The notes under the pieces are model-generated. The model ran no database searches and was not told the origin of the DNA. It was given only the letters and a program-made list of their open reading frames with translations. 57,840 nucleotides of DNA, taken from assembly GCA_022360315.1 (NCBI GenBank), contig JAKSDA010000333.1, positions 1 through 57,840 on the forward strand, written 5' to 3'. The stretch comes from Pseudomonadota bacterium (lineage in GTDB: Bacteria; Myxococcota_A; Polyangia; Haliangiales; Haliangiaceae). The stretch's first letter is position 1; each line of letters starts with the position of its first letter. Positions 49,507 through 57,840 of this stretch are shown here, piece after piece. A program made the position numbers and the translations under genes.

Positions 49507-51366
49507 CTAGCTATCAAAATGACGCCGCACAGCTTGTGCGGCACGGTGAGTCATCCCGGGCACTTCGGCTAACTCATCTATGGTGGCCTGCCGAATGGCC
49601 TTGACGCTGCCGAAATGGCGCAATAACTCGGTACGCCGTTTACTGCCAATTCCCGGGATATCGTCCAACTTCGAACGCAGTGTGGCACGCTTGCGCTGCT
49701 GGCGGTGAAACGTGTTGGCAAAACGATGCGCCTCGTCGCGAATCCGCGCCAACATGAAAAGCTCGGTGGTATTGGGCCTCAGCTTGACCGCCTCCTTGCG
49801 ATTGCGCAGAAATACCCGATCGGGCTGGGACGTGCCCCGGATGTCGTCGCGCTCCTTGGCCAGGGCAATGACGTCAAAACCCTTCTCGGCGGTGATTCTG
49901 ATACCGAGGTCGCCGAGCGCGGCAATCGCTTGACCGAGCTGACCCTTGCCACCGTCCACCACCAGTAAATCGGGCTCTTGCCAGGCGTCGTCGTCACCTT
50001 TCAGGGCACGCTTGAAACGCCGCGACAATACCTCATACATGGCCGCAAAATCATCGTTGCCCACCGACTTGACCTTGAACTTGCGATACAGCGAGCGATC
50101 GGGTGTGCCATCGGCAAAAACCACCATGGAGGCGACTGTGGCCGCACCCTGAATATGGGCGATGTCGAAACACTCGATGCGCCGCGGCAAACGCTTCAGG
50201 GCCAGGCGCTCCTTGAGCTTGTTCAGAGCGGCCAGGGTGTCTTTGTCGCGATTCTGTCGGGACGCCGCCGACGCTGCCGCATTCTTGTTGGCCAGGGCGA
50301 CCAATTTGGTGCGAGGTCCGCGCCTGGGGTAAATGATCTTGACCTTGCGATCGCGCAAACCGGCCAGCCATTCGGCAATCAGCTCACGGTCGTCGACCTC
50401 GTGCCCCACGATGACCTCGTCGGGCACAAACGTACCAGTGGCATAATACTGCTGGACAAACTCGCTCAAAACCTGAGAGTCGGGAAATTCGCGATCGCGC
50501 TCGCGAAAACTGCGCCGGCCGACCAGTTTGCCGTTGCGAATGAATAAAACCACCGCCTCGACTACATCGTCCTCCCGCCACATACCAAAGACGTCCTGAT
50601 CGACAAATTGCTCCTGGACCACATTCTGCTCGGCCAGAGTCTTTTCGATGGCGGCAATCTTGTCGCGCAGCCGAGCTGCGACCTCGAATTCCTCGTTGTC
50701 GGCCTCGGCGATCATGCGCCGACGCAGCCGGGCGACCAGCTGATCGTTCTTGCCCTGGAGAAACATCATCACGTCCTCGACCTGCTCGCCGTAAGTCTCC
50801 TCGGCGACTGGAAATACACAGGGCCCGGGACAACGCTTGATCTGATATTGCAGACACGGACGGGTCCGCGCATCGAGAACACGGTCGGTACACGTTCTGA
50901 GCTGAAAATGCCGATTGAGCGTGCGCAATGTCTCGCGACACGAGGTCGCCGAGTGATAGGGCCCGAAATATCGCGCCCCGTCGTCCTTGATGTTGCGCAC
51001 CACTTCAACCCGTGGATACCGGGACCTGGGGTCGATACGCAACACCAAATACTGCTTGTCGTCGCGCAGATTGACGTTGAAGCGCGGCTGATGCTTTTTG
51101 ATCAGATGATTTTCTAGGAGCAGGGCTTCTTTCTCATTGGCAACTACGACTGTTTCGATGTCGGCGAGAACCCGGCGGAGCAAACCGGCGGCCACGAAAA
51201 AACGCGCGTCTCCGCCGGTGCGAAAATACTGCCGAACCCTGCTGCGCAAATTTTTGGCCTTACCGACATAGACGACACGACTCGAGCGGTCCTTCATGAG
51301 ATAGACGCCGGGCTCGGTTGGGATGCGCTCGAAAAACTCGGGTGTGGGCTCGAGATCGGGCAACAA
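49507..51366 (-). CDS. uvrC: Excinuclease ABC subunit C
   Basis: A 619-aa nuclease, normal length. A TTG at 51366 (or 51363) is the likely start. GIY-YIG domain (PGVYLMKDRSSRVVYVGKAK), UVR motif near 205-240, RNase-H-like domain (IAHIQGAATVASMVVF, LLVVDGGKGQL) and C-terminal helix-hairpin-helices (DDIPGIGSKRRTELL). It makes both incisions in nucleotide excision repair with UvrAB. Preceded by rseP by 13 bases. Confidence 0.96.
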   Translation of the reverse strand: MLPDLEPTPEFFERIPTEPGVYLMKDRSSRVVYVGKAKNLRSRVRQYFRTGGDARFFVAAGLLRRVLADIETVVVANEKEALLLENHLIKKHQPRFNVNLRDDKQYLVLRIDPRSRYPRVEVVRNIKDDGARYFGPYHSATSCRETLRTLNRHFQLRTCTDRVLDARTRPCLQYQIKRCPGPCVFPVAEETYGEQVEDVMMFLQGKNDQLVARLRRRMIAEADNEEFEVAARLRDKIAAIEKTLAEQNVVQEQFVDQDVFGMWREDDVVEAVVLFIRNGKLVGRRSFRERDREFPDSQVLSEFVQQYYATGTFVPDEVIVGHEVDDRELIAEWLAGLRDRKVKIIYPRRGPRTKLVALANKNAAASAASRQNRDKDTLAALNKLKERLALKRLPRRIECFDIAHIQGAATVASMVVFADGTPDRSLYRKFKVKSVGNDDFAAMYEVLSRRFKRALKGDDDAWQEPDLLVVDGGKGQLGQAIAALGDLGIRITAEKGFDVIALAKERDDIRGTSQPDRVFLRNRKEAVKLRPNTTELFMLARIRDEAHRFANTFHRQQRKRATLRSKLDDIPGIGSKRRTELLRHFGSVKAIRQATIDELAEVPGMTHRAAQAVRRHFDS

Positions 51367-51379
51367 GTCCCTCCGCCAG

Positions 51380-52471
51380 TCAGCCGAACAATCCCGCGCA
51401 ATCCTTGAACGTCACCACCACCAAGACCAACATCAGAATCATGATGCCGACCATGTGAACCGGCGCTTCGATCTTGGGATTGGCCCGCCGGCGCGTCGCC
51501 ATCTCGTAGACCAAAAATGCCAGGCGACCGCCGTCGAGGGCCGGGAGCGGAAACAGGTTAAACAGGCCGAGGTAGACGTTGAGGACCATGAGCAACCACA
51601 GAGCATTGATCCAGCCGGTCTCGATCGCATTCTTTATGTACTTGGTAATGCCAACCGGACCGGTGAGCTCGCCTTCGCGCTTACCAGTGATGATCAGATA
51701 GAGCTCGGACACGATCCGCTCGGTCTGCCTGACCGGATAGTAGAGAGACTGTGCCACCGCGGTGCCAATGCCAACCTCCTCCCGTTCGGCGTGAGCCTCC
51801 ATAGTAATGCCGAGCAAATATCGCTGTTCCTTGCGCTCTTCACCCGTGTTCGGGTCTCTCGCAGTTATCGTATCCAGCTTGGGCCGAATCTTGAAGCTCT
51901 GCGCCCGACCACCTCGATCGACTGCGATTTCCAGCTCTTCTCCCTTGCTGGACTGCACGACCTCGATGAGGCCATAACCCGGCGTTCCCAGCGGAACCGG
52001 CTCATCGGCCCCCGCGAGCTTGATGGAAACAATGCGATCCCCCGATTCGAGCTTGCCGTGGGCGTCGTGGGTCTCGTGAACCTCGGAGATCGAGTACCAG
52101 ACGTTGCCGGTCTCGATTCCAGCAGTACTGAACAATACAAACGCGAGGACGATGGCAAACAGATAGTTGGTCGCCGGCCCGGCAAAAATAGTCAGAAACC
52201 TCTGCCAGACCGGACGATTGGGGTAGGCATAGCGATCGTCCGGATCGACCTCCTCGGCGATGTTCATGCCCCGGATCTCGACGAAACCGCCAAACGGAAT
52301 CGGCGCCACCTGGAATAAAGTACCCTTGCGCCGCCACCCGATCAGGGCCGGGCCAAAGCCGAGGCTGAATCGGTCGACACGCATCCGACACCACTTGGCG
52401 ACAAAGTAGTGGCCGGACTCATGGACAATGATGAGTATGCTGAGGGCGACGATCGCGCCGATCCAGAACAT
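51380..52471 (-). CDS. rseP: Site-2 intramembrane zinc protease RseP
   Basis: A 363-aa inner-membrane protease. HESGH (residues 17-21) in helix 1, GFGPALIGWRRKGT, PFGGFVEIRGMN, one PDZ domain (about 130-220) and LPALDGGR near 315 (second metal ligand). RseP cleaves anti-sigma factors or signal-peptide remnants. First gene of a leftward unit with uvrC and the FHA protein. Confidence 0.93.
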   Translation of the reverse strand: MFWIGAIVALSILIIVHESGHYFVAKWCRMRVDRFSLGFGPALIGWRRKGTLFQVAPIPFGGFVEIRGMNIAEEVDPDDRYAYPNRPVWQRFLTIFAGPATNYLFAIVLAFVLFSTAGIETGNVWYSISEVHETHDAHGKLESGDRIVSIKLAGADEPVPLGTPGYGLIEVVQSSKGEELEIAVDRGGRAQSFKIRPKLDTITARDPNTGEERKEQRYLLGITMEAHAEREEVGIGTAVAQSLYYPVRQTERIVSELYLIITGKREGELTGPVGITKYIKNAIETGWINALWLLMVLNVYLGLFNLFPLPALDGGRLAFLVYEMATRRRANPKIEAPVHMVGIMILMLVLVVVTFKDCAGLFG

Positions 52472-52578
52472 ACTTTGGCACTATAGCAGCTGGCGCCGCT
52501 GCAAGGTCGCAGCTTTCGAGCGATTTCGGGAGCGACCGCGACCGCAGCACGCGATGAGACGATGGCTCGAGTCGAGCG

Positions 52579-53205
52579 CTACACCGCCAGTCCTCGACCC
52601 TGCCACAACGCTGCAGCCAGCTGCACGGCACGGCGCGACAATCCCCCCTGCATGGGACCGTCTACTGAAAGGCGACGCTGTTCCGATCGCTGGACGAGCT
52701 GCCGCTGAAATCCGCTTCCGTAGCCCTTGACTCGATCGACGATGGGCAGAACACGATTGCGACGAGCCAACACAAACCCATCAACGACCAGAACATCCAG
52801 CTCACCACCGGCAATCCGGCAATAGGCAGCCTCGAACGAACCCAATGCGGCAAGCGCGGCGCCAGGCTCCACGCACCACACCACACGGCCCTGGGCCATG
52901 CGCACCCCAGTCTGATATCCCCGGCCGCGACCCGTGGAATTGGCCATGACCAACTCGGGATGATCAGCCCGTATGAGGGCCAACAACGCGACCGAATTGT
53001 CGCCGCAGTCGTCGTCCACGGCAACAATCTCGAATGAGTACTTCTGCTTGCGGAGATATCGCGCCAGACCGGCAACCGATGCCCCGATTACTTCTTCATC
53101 GTCCCTGAAAGGGACGACTACCGAGACGTCATAGCAAACCACAAAGTATGCTGATATGCAGTAAGCATACCCAATGTATAGATCGAACCACCATTCCTGA
53201 CCCAA
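52579..53205 (-). CDS. GT2-like glycosyltransferase (short)
   Basis: A 208-aa protein. From about residue 26 it matches GT2 (DVSVVVPFRDDEEVIGASVAGLARYL, IVAVDDDCGDNS), but DDCGDNS replaces the usual DDGSxD, and the sugar-nucleotide-binding DxD is not plain (EPGAA). No membrane anchor. The N-terminal 25 residues are uncertain and the true start may be later. It may be inactive or use another metal-free mode. Confidence 0.7.
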   Translation of the reverse strand: MGQEWWFDLYIGYAYCISAYFVVCYDVSVVVPFRDDEEVIGASVAGLARYLRKQKYSFEIVAVDDDCGDNSVALLALIRADHPELVMANSTGRGRGYQTGVRMAQGRVVWCVEPGAALAALGSFEAAYCRIAGGELDVLVVDGFVLARRNRVLPIVDRVKGYGSGFQRQLVQRSEQRRLSVDGPMQGGLSRRAVQLAAALWQGRGLAV

Positions 53206-53372
53206 ATGTGACAGTCAAGCAACCATTGGGAAACTCGTGCCCGATGCCGAAAGCTACTTTTCCCTACAGACCAATCACGACACCCCTCAGTGCGTAATTC
53301 GAGTGGCACTAGTGCGTTGCTGCGCAACCTCGTTCGCATCGGAAATTCACTCAACATATCGTAGATTTCCCA

Positions 53373-54701
53373 TCATTGCACACTGTTTGATCGCCTGGTA
53401 GGCCAGCTTAAGAGTGGGCCAACGATCGACCAATCCAGTTTTTCGACATGGCTCAGTGCGCTTTCGACCTGCCGGCGGCGTGACGCCTTGTCTTGCCACA
53501 GATTGGCGATCGCTTTGGCGAGTTGGCGAGAATCGCCGGGTGGCACCAGGTACACGGCATTTGCCGGCAGTTCGGCAAGGCCACCGGTTCGCGAGGCGAC
53601 CACAGGGATCCCTGCGGCCATGGCCTCGAGTGCAGTCACCGGGGATCCTTCGCTGCGCTCTCCTGCGACGGGTACCGAGGGTATGGCGAGCACATCGGCT
53701 CGGGCCAGCAGGCGATCGCGCCGGTCTCCGCCAACCTCGCCGGCGAACTCGATGGCGCAATCGGTCAGCTCGGCGGCAAGGCATTCCAGCCGGGCTCTCT
53801 CCGGCCCGTCACCAGCCACCACGATACGGACTGGCGACCCGACCAGAGCGGCAAGATCAGTGGCCGCGGCGATCAGAACGTGGGCTCCTTTGATGGGCAC
53901 GAGGCGACCGAGAAACAGTACGGTGAGACCGGCAGCCGTCGGGCCCGGCCTCGGGTGAGCGGTCGGGCGACCGGCCAGTTGGGCCGGCTGAGGTTCCGGC
54001 AAGGAATGCGAAGCGGAGTTCCCACCGAGCGGAACGGCCGGACAGCCGGCCAATCGATCACTCTTGGCGCCGAGCGAGCGAAAATGATCGAGATCGACTC
54101 CCATGGGGACCACCGCTGACAGGCCCTCGATCCGGTGGCGCAATCGAGCTGGACGAACTTGCTCGACAAACCCCTGACGCAGTGAATCGGATACGAACAC
54201 GAGACGGATGCGGCGGGCCGCGAAGGCAGCGGCGAGCGGGGTGACCAGCCCGATGCGGCGGGCCAGGTGTACATCGCCCGAGTGAGCAATCGCCACGATG
54301 GGGGCCGAGGTCGGGGCCATTGCAGCGGCCACTGCGCAGGGCACGAGCCAGTGCGCGTAAACCATATCCCAGGTCACAGCACGCCGGGCTACAGCCCGGG
54401 CGAGCGATGCGGTGAAGCGAGCTGCTCTGACGAACAATCGTCGGCGACTCGCGAGCGCGTCGGGCGCCCCACCGGCATAGAAGAGGCCGGGCGGGGACGG
54501 TACGGGGAAAAGGCCGACATCTGGCTGCCACCGCTCGTGCTCTGGCGTGCTATCTCCGGCACATATCACCTCGACCTGATGACCGCAGTGGCGCAGCCAG
54601 GCCACGTGGCCAGCCACGAAATTGCCCGCCGGATCGTGGCGCCAGCGAGGGTACGATGTCGTGATCACTCCGATGCGCACGGGACCATGGGCAGTGTGCA
54701 C
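53373..54701 (-). CDS. GT4-family glycosyltransferase
   Basis: A 442-aa GT-B enzyme. The start MHTAHGPVRIGVITTSYPR is GT4-like. C-terminal motifs: LFLGRLVPIKGAHVLI, GDGPER and EGSPVTALEAMAAGIPVVASRTGG (E-x7-E). A Pro/Ala-rich insertion near 215-255 is unusual. It starts two bases after the stop of the upstream GT2 gene, so the two are cotranscribed. Confidence 0.88.
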   Translation of the reverse strand: MHTAHGPVRIGVITTSYPRWRHDPAGNFVAGHVAWLRHCGHQVEVICAGDSTPEHERWQPDVGLFPVPSPPGLFYAGGAPDALASRRRLFVRAARFTASLARAVARRAVTWDMVYAHWLVPCAVAAAMAPTSAPIVAIAHSGDVHLARRIGLVTPLAAAFAARRIRLVFVSDSLRQGFVEQVRPARLRHRIEGLSAVVPMGVDLDHFRSLGAKSDRLAGCPAVPLGGNSASHSLPEPQPAQLAGRPTAHPRPGPTAAGLTVLFLGRLVPIKGAHVLIAAATDLAALVGSPVRIVVAGDGPERARLECLAAELTDCAIEFAGEVGGDRRDRLLARADVLAIPSVPVAGERSEGSPVTALEAMAAGIPVVASRTGGLAELPANAVYLVPPGDSRQLAKAIANLWQDKASRRRQVESALSHVEKLDWSIVGPLLSWPTRRSNSVQ

Positions 54702-54703
54702 AA

Positions 54704-55504
54704 CTACTCGCGCACAACTACTCGAGAAGGATTATTTCCCGGCTGCGGCAGACTGCGGCGCAATCGATGGCCCGTCTCCACGACCAGCCGAGCCGTCCAC
54801 GACCGCAAGAGCACAAATGCAACCGGATGAATGACCGTATGCAATCGGATACCGCTTTTCCAATCGGGTCCGTAGATGGGCCTCACTGGCACGTCCACGA
54901 CACGCATGCCCGACGCGTGCAGCCTGGCCAACACATCATTGGGATAACCGTAACGACTAAACACTCGCTCGAGGTCGATCTGCTCGAGAGCATGGCGCGT
55001 GATCGCTGTATATCCACATTGGGAGTCGAATACATGCCAATAACCGCTGGTTATCTTGGTCGCAGTGGAGAGCAAGATATTGCCCACGATGCGCGATGGC
55101 GGCATGACGCGCCAGACATCTCGATGCAGGAAACGATTTCCCTTGGTGTAGTCGGCGCGACCGTCGGCGATCGGATCGAGTAGAGAGGTGAGGTCGGCCG
55201 AGTCCATCTGGCCATCGCCCGCCATGACGACAGCCACATCCAGGCCACCGTGCAGAACCCGGTGGTATCCGGTCACAATCGCTCTACCCACCCCGCAGTT
55301 AATCGGATGGCGAACGATTTCCAGCGATTCGACATCTCCGCACAATGCCCGCTGTTGTGCGATCGAGGCGGTCGCGTCGCTCGAGGCGTCGTCTATCACG
55401 ATGACTCGGTCGACGAACTCCGGTACATCGCGAAGAGTGTGGCTGATCGCCCGCTCTTCATTAAACGCCGGAATCACGACGGCCACCGATAGGTCTCGGT
55501 ACAT
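54704..55504 (-). CDS. GT2-family glycosyltransferase (dolichol-phosphate-mannose-synthase-like)
   Basis: A 266-aa GT-A enzyme. ATG 55504 gives MYRDLSVAVVIPAFNEERAI, the usual GT2 N-terminus; the frame upstream overlaps ssb and is not real. Motifs: VIDDASSDAT, MAGDGQMDSADLTSLLDPI (DxD region), QCGYTAITRHAL and RYGYPNDVLARLH. Resembles polyprenyl-phosphate glycosyltransferases. First gene of a pair with the GT4 at 53373. Confidence 0.88.
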   Translation of the reverse strand: MYRDLSVAVVIPAFNEERAISHTLRDVPEFVDRVIVIDDASSDATASIAQQRALCGDVESLEIVRHPINCGVGRAIVTGYHRVLHGGLDVAVVMAGDGQMDSADLTSLLDPIADGRADYTKGNRFLHRDVWRVMPPSRIVGNILLSTATKITSGYWHVFDSQCGYTAITRHALEQIDLERVFSRYGYPNDVLARLHASGMRVVDVPVRPIYGPDWKSGIRLHTVIHPVAFVLLRSWTARLVVETGHRLRRSLPQPGNNPSRVVVRE

Positions 55505-55644
55505 AGGCCACGAGTCATACGCCGAGCCGTCACTACGACTCAAGATTTTTCGCGGATATAGAGCTCGGTTCTCCTGCCGAGCCGTCGTTGTCAGAGAAAC
55601 GTGGTAGCGTCCGCCGGTCGAGATGAACAAGGACCACCTCCAGA

Positions 55645-55684
55645 TCCGGATTGTCCGGGACATTATCCGGCGCGTTATCCGGAT
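55645..55684 (+). promoter_or_regulatory. TCCGG repeats upstream of ssb
   Basis: TCCGG occurs at 55645, 55654, 55666 and 55678, the last two in TTATCCGG at a 12-bp interval, just before the ssb ribosome site (AGGAAGA). Possibly a regulator site; function unknown. Confidence 0.3.
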
Positions 55685-55711
55685 AAACGTACGATAACCA
55701 GGAAGACGGCA

Positions 55712-56314
55712 ATGGCCAGCGGCGTCAATAAAGTGATACTGGTCGGCAACCTCGGGGCCGACCCCGATATGCGCTATACACCCAGCGGCTCCGGCGTATG
55801 CGAGCTCAGAGTGGCCACCAACGAATCTTGGACCGACAAGAGCGGCCAGCGGCAAGAACGCACGGAGTGGCATCGCGTCGTGGTTTGGGGCAAACGCGCC
55901 GAGACGTGCAGCAAGTATCTGAGCAAAGGACGACTCGTTTATGTAGAGGGTCGCCTGCGCACACGCTCCTGGGACGACAGAGACGGCAACAAACGCTATA
56001 CGACTGAAGTGATCGCCAACGACGTCCAGTTTTTGGGCGGGCGCGGTGACAGTCCTGGCCGTCCTGCAGTCGAGGGTCCACCTCCGGCCGAGCCGGAGTA
56101 CGGGTATGGTGGCAACGCGGGCGGTGGCGGTGGATATGACGGCGGCGGATACGGCGGCGGCAGTGGCAGCGGATACGGCGGCAGTGGTGGCGGCGGCAGT
56201 GGCAGCGGATACGGCGGCAGTGACGGCGGCGGATACGGTGGCGGTAGTGGCGGCTATGGCGGTGGCGGCGGCGGCGATTACGGCAGTGGCCCCGACGACG
56301 ACATTCCCTTCTAG
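55712..56314 (+). CDS. ssb: Single-stranded DNA-binding protein
   Basis: A 200-aa SSB. ATG 55712 with AGGAAGA upstream. The OB fold spans 1-112 (NKVILVGNLGADPDMRYTPSG, EWHRVVVWGKRAE, RTRSWDDRDGNKRYTTEVIA). A Gly/Tyr/Ser-rich linker of about 70 residues (GGSGSGYGG-type repeats) leads to the tip DDDIPF, the conserved protein-docking tail. The gene adjoins the deacetylase, whose start overlaps its stop. Confidence 0.95.
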   Translation: MASGVNKVILVGNLGADPDMRYTPSGSGVCELRVATNESWTDKSGQRQERTEWHRVVVWGKRAETCSKYLSKGRLVYVEGRLRTRSWDDRDGNKRYTTEVIANDVQFLGGRGDSPGRPAVEGPPPAEPEYGYGGNAGGGGGYDGGGYGGGSGSGYGGSGGGGSGSGYGGSDGGGYGGGSGGYGGGGGGDYGSGPDDDIPF

Positions 56315-57201
56315 TGTGCAGCTATCGTTATCGCTCGATTGTCGCGCGGACGCCGATAGGTCGAAAATGCCGTGCAGCCATCGCCAGGTTGCTCTTCGCA
56401 GGCACTCTCGCCCTCGGCGTGACCGTGTCGTCGTTATTCGCGCATGCGGGTTGGCCGACCCCGGCCGGAGGTGAATCGTCGAGCGGGGACCCCGAAGTCC
56501 TCTTTACCTTCGACGACGGGCCACACGAAAGACATACTCCTGCCATCCTGGACGAACTCGGCAAGCGAAGTATCAAGGCGATCTTTTTTTGGGTTGGCTG
56601 GCGTATTTCACGCGGCAGCAAGACTGCCGAGCATGTCGAGGTGGTCCGCCGCGCCGTACGCGAGGGACACCTGATCGCCAACCACACCGTATCTCATCAG
56701 AACCTCTGTGCTATTGACGAAGACCAGGCGGCGCGGGAGATCGACGAGAACAGACGCGCCTACCGGGCATTGACCGGGCTGCCGATCATTCTATTTCGGA
56801 CTCCGTACGGCTCGAAGTGCCAGCGATTGCGGCGCATGCTGGCCGAGCGCTCTCTCGACCACACCCACTGGGACATTGATGCTCAGGAGTGGCGTCACCA
56901 CAGCTCCAAGCGGATGGTTCGGTTCATAACCGGTAAACTGAAGCATCTGGAGGGTCGCGCCGTGGTACTCATGCACGATACCTACCGGGTTACCGTAATA
57001 GCCTTGCCCGAGATTCTCGACTGGATCGAAAAAGAAAACGAGCGGCGGAAAAAAACCGGCAGACGGCGGCCGATTCGCATCATCAACAGTGTCGATTACC
57101 TCAGCGAGCGTCTCGATACAGATGTATTGGTGTGGGCGGCAGAGTCGACCACCGCCTTATCGAATTGGCTGCAATCGGCGTTCAACAAACTGATTCCATG
57201 A
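56314..57201 (+). CDS. Polysaccharide deacetylase (NodB homology)
   Basis: A 295-aa exported deacetylase. GTG 56314 uses the last base of the ssb stop. A signal/anchor covers residues about 25-45. NodB motifs: FTFDDGPHERHT (catalytic Asp and metal Asp), NHTVSHQNL (metal His pair), RTPYGSKCQR and LMHDTYR (catalytic His). It probably removes acetyl groups from a cell-wall or exopolysaccharide. Close to the glycosyltransferase genes. Confidence 0.9.
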   Translation: MCSYRYRSIVARTPIGRKCRAAIARLLFAGTLALGVTVSSLFAHAGWPTPAGGESSSGDPEVLFTFDDGPHERHTPAILDELGKRSIKAIFFWVGWRISRGSKTAEHVEVVRRAVREGHLIANHTVSHQNLCAIDEDQAAREIDENRRAYRALTGLPIILFRTPYGSKCQRLRRMLAERSLDHTHWDIDAQEWRHHSSKRMVRFITGKLKHLEGRAVVLMHDTYRVTVIALPEILDWIEKENERRKKTGRRRPIRIINSVDYLSERLDTDVLVWAAESTTALSNWLQSAFNKLIP

Positions 57202-57214
57202 ATGACTGTGCAAA

Positions 57215-57559
57215 ATGGCAGAACATTTTCTATACCTGACAACGACTGGGCGCACGACCGGCCAAGCGCGAAAAATCGAGATCTGGTTTGTCGAACACGG
57301 TGGGCGGTATTACCTGGTATCGGAGCACGGTGAGCGGGCCAACTGGGTCAAAAATATCGCAAACGACCCGAACGTCGCGTTCAGCATCGGACAGCGCGAG
57401 GTAGAAACCGACCGTCGGCCGCTCACTCCTGCAGTCGCTCGTTTCGTGGACCGAGACGATGAGCTGGAACTGGTGGACACCATCCGAGGTCTTATGAACA
57501 AAAAATACAACTGGAGCAATGACTTGGTTGTTGAGCTCACTCCGTATAATCTCACCTGA
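57215..57559 (+). CDS. Nitroreductase/PNPOx-like small protein (F420_Ddn type)
   Basis: A 114-aa split-barrel protein of the nitroreductase/quinone-reductase family. LTTTGRTTGQARKIEIWFVEHGGRYYLVSEHG and WVKNIANDPNVAF are characteristic. Members bind F420 or flavin, but cofactor cannot be decided here. Fourteen bases after the deacetylase stop. Confidence 0.85.
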   Translation: MAEHFLYLTTTGRTTGQARKIEIWFVEHGGRYYLVSEHGERANWVKNIANDPNVAFSIGQREVETDRRPLTPAVARFVDRDDELELVDTIRGLMNKKYNWSNDLVVELTPYNLT

Positions 57560-57570
57560 ACAGAATACAT

Positions 57571-57590
57571 TGCGACTGTACAGTGTCGCA
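57571..57590. terminator. Short hairpin between convergent genes
   Basis: TGCGAC-N8-GTCGCA, 6-bp stem, in the gap after the nitroreductase-like gene. No T-tract. Confidence 0.3.
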
Positions 57591-57615
57591 CAGTGAAGAG
57601 TAGCAAGCGAGGCGG

Positions 57616-57840
57616 TCACTCGTTCTTCGCATCCAACAGGGCGCGAAGGCGTGCAATTTCGTCTTGTGCGTCTGCAGCGCGCTGCTCGGCTCGTTCGGCA
57701 CGCTGCCGTTCCAGCGCAGTGCGCTGCTCGGCTCGCTCGGCGCGCTGGCGCTCGCGTTCTTCCCGGGTGGCAATGGGAGCGGAAGCAAGCTCGCTCTGGT
57801 ATATCCGCAACCAGGTGGCAGTGTAGGTTTGAAACGTGCC
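57616..57840 (-). CDS. Partial gene, coiled-coil C-terminus (possibly Uma2-family)
   Basis: The frame is open to the window edge, so only the last 74 codons are present. It reads TYTATWLRIYQSEL, then an ERxRAERAEQR heptad-like repeat ending DEIARLRALLDAKNE. This pattern is common at the C-termini of Uma2/DUF820 nuclease-like proteins, but the catalytic part is outside the window. The repeats are also visible as GCTCGGCTCG-type DNA repeats at 57680-57760. Confidence 0.6.
   Translation of the reverse strand, partial: GTFQTYTATWLRIYQSELASAPIATREERERQRAERAEQRTALERQRAERAEQRAADAQDEIARLRALLDAKNE

Noticed and set aside
55505..55873. N-terminal extension of the GT2 glycosyltransferase
   Set aside because: It overlaps the ssb start on the other strand and has no GT2 similarity; the fold begins at 55504.
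57680..57760. Short tandem DNA repeat resembling a CRISPR-like array
   Set aside because: The units are in frame and encode an ERxRAERAEQR coiled coil, with no spacers.

Overview
The window reads as chromosomal DNA from a high-GC Gram-negative bacterium, most likely a Myxococcota or other deltaproteobacterial lineage. This rests on two Hanks-type Ser/Thr kinases, a FHA regulator, OmpA-like and zinc-ribbon/TPR membrane proteins, many lipoproteins and frequent GTG/TTG starts. The lineage is inferred from gene content only. I saw no tRNA, rRNA, CRISPR array or insertion sequence.

Left part (1-23.4 kb): a 3D-domain lipoprotein diverges from a BlaI/M56-peptidase pair with a clear tandem operator. 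A DsbA-like lipoprotein, an orphan RegB-type redox kinase, an alpha/beta hydrolase coupled to an acyl-CoA synthetase, a DUF362 protein, a kinase fused to a cyclic-nucleotide-binding domain, NrdR, an ALDH7-type dehydrogenase, a second kinase and an OmpA-like protein follow. A FadN-type multifunctional enzyme with its thiolase (beta-oxidation), a small membrane protein, a hydrolase and a zinc-ribbon/TPR protein with 63-nt tandem repeats close this part.

Middle part (23.4-43.2 kb), the most unusual region: pstSCAB phosphate uptake, a degenerate FmdB-like protein and a class II amidotransferase are followed by a leftward five-gene cluster (35.6 to 29.5 kb). That cluster holds a small ArsD-like Cys-pair protein, a B12-type radical SAM enzyme, an ArsM-like methyltransferase fused to an ArsD-like domain, a SufS-like PLP enzyme with a Cys-rich insertion, and an ArsI-like VOC lyase fused to an ArsD-like domain. 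I read it as a candidate, possibly undescribed, organoarsenical synthesis or processing system. Diverging from it are a MarR regulator, an MMPL/RND exporter, a LolA-like periplasmic protein and a large beta-barrel protein. Two copies of a structured intergenic repeat lie in the convergent gaps after pstB and after the amidotransferase.

Right part (43.2-57.8 kb): GT4 glycosyltransferase, GNAT, PIG-L deacetylase, pyrK-pyrD, a probable thiaminase-I remnant, and a leftward rseP-uvrC-FHA operon. Three further glycosyltransferases, ssb, a polysaccharide deacetylase, a nitroreductase-like small protein and a gene cut by the window edge complete it. Leftward and rightward units alternate, so most regulation appears local.
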